64,000 nucleotides of DNA from Apus apus (lineage: Eukaryota; Chordata; Aves; Apodiformes; Apodidae): positions 91,161,152 through 91,225,151 of the forward strand of contig NC_067285.1 in the NCBI RefSeq assembly GCF_020740795.1. Reading direction: 5' to 3'. The notes beneath the pieces were generated by a model that saw only the letters and a list, made by a program, of their open reading frames with translations, searched no databases and was not told the DNA's origin. The first letter of the stretch is position 1; every line of letters begins with the position of its first letter. Of the stretch, positions 59,093 through 64,000 are shown piece by piece. Both the position numbers and the translations under genes were made by a program.

Positions 59093-59422
59093 CAGTCCTT
59101 AAAGTTCCTAAGCACCACATCTGTATGTCTTTTAAACACCTCCAGGAATGGTGATTCCACCACCTTCCTGGGCAGCACATGCCAGTGCCTGACTACTCTT
59201 TTGGTAAATAAATTATTCCTAATACCTAGTCTGAACCTCCCCTGGTGCAACTTCAGGCCAATTTCTCTTGGACTGTTGCTTGTTACTAGGAAGAAGAGAC
59301 CAACACCCACCCCACTACACCTTCTTACAGGTAGTTGGAGACAATGGTGAGGTCTCTCCTCAGCCTCCTTTTCTCCAGACTGAACAACACTAGTTCCTTC
59401 AGACACCCCTCATAGGACATTT
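59093..59422 (-). mobile_element. CR1 LINE fragment lacking its 3' terminus
   Basis: Resembles the ORF2 C-terminal/3' UTR part of CR1: plus-strand phrases AACACCTCCAGGAATGGTGA and AGCCTCCTTTTCTCCAGACT are typical. The terminal octamers and last part of the 3' UTR are missing. Located 0.4 kb upstream of the N4BP2 start codon. Confidence 0.88.
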
Positions 59423-59689
59423 AATTCTTTTCTTAAGCACAATGGAAATGTCCAGCCTCAACCCAATGTAACATTCAACCATTATGACCAAAGTTACCTG
59501 ATTTGTATACCTTTTTTCATTTCTCTGATCAATTTTAGAAAGTTAAACCCATACACATAAAAGAGGTTGGTTTGGGGGTTGGTTTCTTGTTGGTTTTGCT
59601 TTTTACACTTTTTTTTTTCAAGCTACATAAAATATTTATTGTGTCAAGTTGATTTGAATCTTCTGGCTTTTAAAAAACACAAACATGCA

Positions 59690-60619
59690 TGTGCTGGTTT
59701 GGTTCTGCATGGTTTCAGTGGGGGGTATGGGGGGTCGAGCCCTTAGACATCAGATGCACCTCTGTGATTAACATATGAAAGAACTGATACACAAACTGAA
59801 AGCAGAGAGAGCAGGGGCAGAAGAACTGAGCTGGAGGGGCGAGAGTAGTCCCGAGGTTGGTGAGAAAGGAAGTAGAAGAAAGCACCCAAGCAAAAGTTCC
59901 CCTGCAGCCTATGGCAACATGGCAGGCTGTCCCCCTGCATCCCATGGAGGAGAAACACAGTGGAGCATCCCCTAAGGGTGCCAGGAGGGGCGAGTGTGGA
60001 GCTGCAGCCCGTGGACTTGGACCTGCAGCCATGGAGGACCCTGTGCCAGGGTAGGTGACTGTTCCAGAAGGAGCCCATGACTCTGTGGGAAGCCTGTGCT
60101 GGAGCAGCTTGCTCCTGAGGGACTGTACCGTGTGGGAAGGACTCATGTTGGAGAGGTTCGTGAAGGACTCTCTCCCATGGGAGAGATCCCATGGGGAAAC
60201 AGGGAAGGACTGTAAGGAATCCTCCTTCCTGAGGAGGATGGCACAGCAAGAACCACCAGCCTGTGTAAAGACTCTAAACCCCATCCCCTGTCCCCCTGTG
60301 CCACTGGGGGGAAGGAGGGAGAGAGACTGGGAACAAAGTGATTTGGGCCCATGAAGAAGGGAGGGGTAGGGTAACATATGTAAGGGTCTGTGTCCTGTGT
60401 GTATTTGACTAGTGTTAAATTATTATTTTTCCCCAAGTTGAGTCTGTTTTGCCCATGACCATAAATGGTGAGTGAAACCCTCCTTGCCCTTTGTGTCAAC
60501 CCAGAAGCTTCTAGTTGGCCTTTGTCCTCCCCATCCCACAACGGTGGGTGGAAAGGGAGGGATGGGTGAGCAGCCAGGTGGCTGGCTGCTCTTTGCTGTG
60601 TTAGGCCCAAACCATGACA
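59690..60619 (+). mobile_element. LTR-like endogenous retroviral element, probable solo LTR
   Basis: Starts TGTGCTGGTTTGG and ends AAACCATGACA. The GC-rich middle carries degenerate sub-repeats (GTGGGAAG...GGACT, CATGGGAGAGATCCCATGG). Near the 3' end are phrases such as CCCCAAGTTGAGTCTGTTTT and ATGGTGAGTGAAACCC, which match a widespread avian ERV LTR as I recall it. No clean target duplication: flanks are CATGCA and TATATA, and an offset ACATGC repeat at 59683-59688 and 60629-60634 may be coincidence. Open frames up to 220 aa within it are by-products of its GC content. No internal viral genes. Confidence 0.75.
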
Positions 60620-60708
60620 TATATACTGACATGCTGGAGACTGAAAAAAAAAAAATATCAAAAACTGTATTTGTTAATCAAATAAAATACTAATGGCATA
60701 GAACTTAC

Positions 60709-60791
60709 ATTTTCAGCCTCACAGGGCTGCCCCGCAGTGGATCCCTTCTCATCTTTCCAAAACCACTGCTGATGGCACATTTAATAAAGAT
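60709..60791 (-). promoter_or_regulatory. N4BP2: Candidate N4BP2 5' UTR exon
   Basis: On the minus strand an acceptor-like TTTTTTAAAAACAG (AG at 60793-60792) is followed by 83 nt that are richer in GC than their surroundings, then a strong donor AAAAT/GTAAGT (GT at 60708-60707). N4BP2 must have at least one non-coding exon upstream of 58655, and this is the best-looking candidate in the window. Alternatively, this is chance. Confidence 0.25.
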
Positions 60792-60799
60792 CTGTTTTT

Positions 60800-63700
60800 A
60801 AAAAATACAATGCACTCTTCTGTCAGGAAACCATACTTTCAAACATACAAATCAGACATCAGCAGAAGTTGATGCTCCCTCCTGACAAAGGAATTATCAT
60901 AATACAAATTAAAATTGTTATTTTCCTCACAGACCATACAACTTTAAGTGAAGTTTTAACACTGAGCAATACACGTAATTGTTTTCAGTTGATTAAGCAG
61001 AGCTAACATTTTACTGACAAAGTACCCAACATGCCAAGTTGAGTTCAAATATAAGTTTTCCTAAGGAAAAGAATACATACTTGATTTCAGCTACTGATCT
61101 CTTATTTAAAAAATAAGATCCATTTTAAAAATAGGAATTATTTTTCTTATATTTTTTACATCAGGAAAAGAAAAAACATAATAGTAGAAGTATTAGTTAG
61201 GAATAAAAGTAAGCTTCCTCACTTGTCATTCCACTTGGCTCTTCAACACAGTTCTTAACCATCTTGAAAAGGTTTCCATATCCATGCAGGTCAAGAAAAG
61301 ATTCACTCCAACGTGTGGGGAATTAGGCAAAGAAACCTGGTACATCAAAATCAGAATATGTTATTTACAGATATACCACTAATGCAAAAAACCTGCACTT
61401 CTGTTCATCACAGCAGCTGCCAACTCCTAAACCACTGTATAGACCCTGAAGACGTTAGGTCTACTCAAAGCCTGACTTAACTCCAGTGTACATATTAGCC
61501 TAGAAGTCAGTTTCCTGACAGCAGTCCAGTGCTTTCAATCAAATTAAAATAAAACTTTAAAAAGACTCATAAAACATCCAAACTATGAGAATACACACCT
61601 AAATCAGTTAAAGAATTTGGAACAAATATTCTGTCGTTCTCCAAACACAGCTCAATTACTTTAAAAATCTCCAAAAGAGATGGATAAACCTGTCTCCCAT
61701 TTTGCATTTAACTTCATTCCACTGCTCCAAAGCATTAAGAATTGCCATCAAAACATACACAACACTTGAGCAAGAATTTTATGATGAGGATGCAGATCTA
61801 CAAAGAAAACGACAGGTTGCAGGTACAGAATGCAATTTACCCCATTCTCAAACATGTGGCTTCACAAAAACCACACCAGAAAAAACTGAAAAGCTTTACA
61901 GCACACTTCATCTCTGAATATAAATTCAGCCTAGAACAGAACAAAAAGGCTGATGTGTACCTTGTAACAATGCAATGCTGTATTATTTCCACTACTCAGG
62001 TACCTCCCTTCTGAACCAGGCTTTAACAACACACATTAAAATACAAAGGTTATGTCTATGTTTGTTCACTTGCATTTGAAGTCTTATTAATGCAGTAAAA
62101 CATGTATTTAAATACAAGCACAAGAGAAGAAAGCAGCCAATAAAATAAAACTGAGGCCAAATCATTTTACTTTCTAGCTGTATTTATACAACAAGAAGCT
62201 TTTCTTTTTGGAAAATGTTTGAGTCCCGTCTCTAAAAAACACTAGCAGTCTTAGCTAAGATGCTACAATATAGTCTAATGCACAAAAAATTTGAGGTTGA
62301 TAAAAAAGTAAAATATAAAATTATAAAGCTGAGCCAGATGCTCCTAATAAGGTTAATTTTAATACTGCTGTATTATGCTATATTACTGTTTTCTGATTCT
62401 TAAGGATTTTTTTTTTGTTGGGTTTGTTTGGGTTGTTGTTTTTTTTCTGTGACTGAGACCTGGCCAAAGGATGAATGTTTATTTTAGTGCCTGGAAAGCC
62501 AGCAAAAGGGTACACAGAAGAGTGAGGACTGGTTCTGCCAAGATGAGAAGATACTGTAAAAGAGGAGTATTACTGAAGATCACAGACGATGCTTATTACT
62601 ATGGGCACACACATGCAGGTGACATCATGGAGGAAGGAAAAGCAGAATTTTTAAGAATGCTTATTCAGAGTTTTCTGCACTGGCAGCAGTCAGGGCTAGC
62701 AATAAATGCAAATGCTACTTCCCCAAATCTTGGGCTTGCTGTAGCTGTTGATGCAAATGAAGACAGGTTTACTTTCTTCTTATAGACGATACTACAACTC
62801 TAAAGCAGCTGGGAACAAAGGGAAGTGGCTGCAAAAGACTCGGGCTCCAAAGCACAAATCTTCAGACTTATGTAACTACCTACATAGCTACAACAGGGCT
62901 TCTGCAATGTGACCAGGTCTTGGTTCTGATCCTTCCACGTGGAGCTTCTCAGCACCACACCTTTCCCTTGGGCATGATACACAAAACAACTCAAAGGCAG
63001 CGCTGTCATGTCCATTTTCTGCAGTGCAATTTCCTCCTACCTGAATCTGCTTAAGACCTTCAAGTCCATGATTCACTCTGGTGATCCTCAGCTGCCTCTT
63101 CCCTTCAAACAGCCTCATACAGTTTTCAGTTCTGTGATTCTAAATGAAGGTGTTTTGCACACGGGGACAAAGCTGAAGCACAAGAAATTTTTGAACTTCA
63201 GCGTGGGCTCAAATACAGAAACAAAATGAAGATGCATTCAGATTTGCAGAAAGCACATGTAAGAACATTAGACTGATGAGATGATCATGACTGCTGGAGC
63301 ATCAGAGCACAAGGTGCAACGGAACATAAGGCAGGTGTTTTCACGAAGGTGTTATGTATTAACTGGTCACCTCAGAACAGGAGCAGCCACATGAGGAAGC
63401 TGAGAAGTCTGGTTGGAAGGAGACAAAGTACTTTGTGAACTTTGCTGGTGGTCCATATGCAACAGCAACATGAGAACCACTCCAGAATTGCCTGAACAGA
63501 AACACTACAGTGACACATAATACACTTAGCTAACCCACACTGATTCAAGCTGCATCATTACAATTACAACTTAAAAAAGAAAGCAAGAAACCAAATCACA
63601 TAAAGAACACCAGACAGGCAGGAATGAGAATAGCTTATTCATGTAGACATCCTAAATATTGGGGGGAAGGGGCAGAAAAATCATGTAGCAGGCTCTAGGC

Positions 63701-64000
63701 TGGAAACTACATTACATAGCAATGTGAGGGCAATTGTATTTACTTCCTATGGTGAAAGGCACTTCCATTGCTGAAGCCATTAGGCCAATATAGCACACAT
63801 AGCACCATCACAAAGATAAAAACAATTTTCAGCTTGATTTCACAAGATAGATCACCTCATCCTGATCTAGGTACATCAACAAAAAGCTTACAGCCTCTCA
63901 ATGACTGTCATTACTTACTTGGTAGAGACTTACGCAGCAGATGAAATGTTTTGACCTGGTCATGATTTATCAGCAATTCAAAGTATATTAATGGTGTGAG
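60800..64000. other. 5' flank or first intron of N4BP2, no gene supported
   Basis: AT-rich sequence to the end of the window. No CpG island, transposon or conserved coding exon recognised. The 104-codon frame at 62471-62785 has no recognisable domain. Confidence 0.5.

Noticed and set aside
59715..60661. Overlapping long open frames on both strands (up to 220 codons)
   Set aside because: They lie inside a GC-rich LTR where stop codons are rare, occur in several frames at once and show no protein domain.
62471..62785. 104-codon open frame on the plus strand
   Set aside because: No recognisable motif, no splice or promoter context, ends next to unrelated sequence. Probably chance.
1..64000. 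Search for prokaryote-type systems, CRISPR arrays, tRNA or rRNA genes
   Set aside because: No regularly spaced repeats, cloverleaf genes or operon-like clusters were seen. The window is ordinary avian nuclear DNA with two known genes.

Overview
The window is vertebrate nuclear DNA, almost certainly from a bird. Genes are split by GT-AG introns, the DNA is AT-rich with long non-coding tracts, and the interspersed repeats are CR1 LINE tails and two ERV-type LTRs of avian kind. I cannot name the species. Nothing looks prokaryotic: no operons, tRNA or rRNA genes, or CRISPR arrays were seen.

Two protein-coding genes are present, both on the minus strand. (1) RHOH, the haematopoietic GTPase-deficient Rho protein, is a single intact 191-codon coding exon at 3178-3753. 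It has a splice acceptor just upstream, and a candidate TATA/ETS promoter with a first exon near 5.27-5.46 kb. (2) N4BP2 (NEDD4-binding protein 2) was reconstructed by eye as 16 coding exons from 58655 down to 32614. All 15 introns are GT-AG, the reading phase is continuous, and the total is 5376 nt (1791 aa). A 3' UTR of about 4.6 kb probably ends at an AATAAA at 28042-28047. The order N4BP2 then RHOH, same strand, matches the mammalian neighbourhood as I recall it from human 4p14.

Layout. 1-3177: RHOH 3' flank/UTR. 3178-3785: RHOH coding exon. 3786-5269: candidate 5' UTR intron. 5270-5460: candidate proximal promoter/exon. 5.5-28.0 kb: intergenic, or distal 5' region of RHOH, with two nearly identical CR1 tails, simple repeats, and one GC-rich block at 23.84-24.64 kb that carries GATA and GC-box motifs next to a consensus splice donor. 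28.0-58.66 kb: N4BP2, with CR1 fragments in introns 4, 5 and 8 and a 1.3-kb solo LTR with a 5-bp target duplication in intron 6. 58.66-64 kb: N4BP2 5' flank with a CR1 fragment, a 0.93-kb LTR-like element and a candidate 5' UTR exon. No CpG-island promoter for N4BP2 is visible, so it probably lies beyond 64 kb.

The two genes are neighbours but not a pathway. RHOH is a lymphocyte signalling adaptor-like GTPase. N4BP2 combines CUE, polynucleotide-kinase-like and Smr domains. I found no convincing unknown system. The best leads are a possible N-terminal RHOH extension through the candidate first exon, the GATA/GC-box element at 24.6 kb, a 14-bp-stem hairpin in the N4BP2 3' UTR, CUE/UBA-like repeats and a GDWP-type repeat inside N4BP2, and an LTR sitting about 60 bp past an N4BP2 splice donor.
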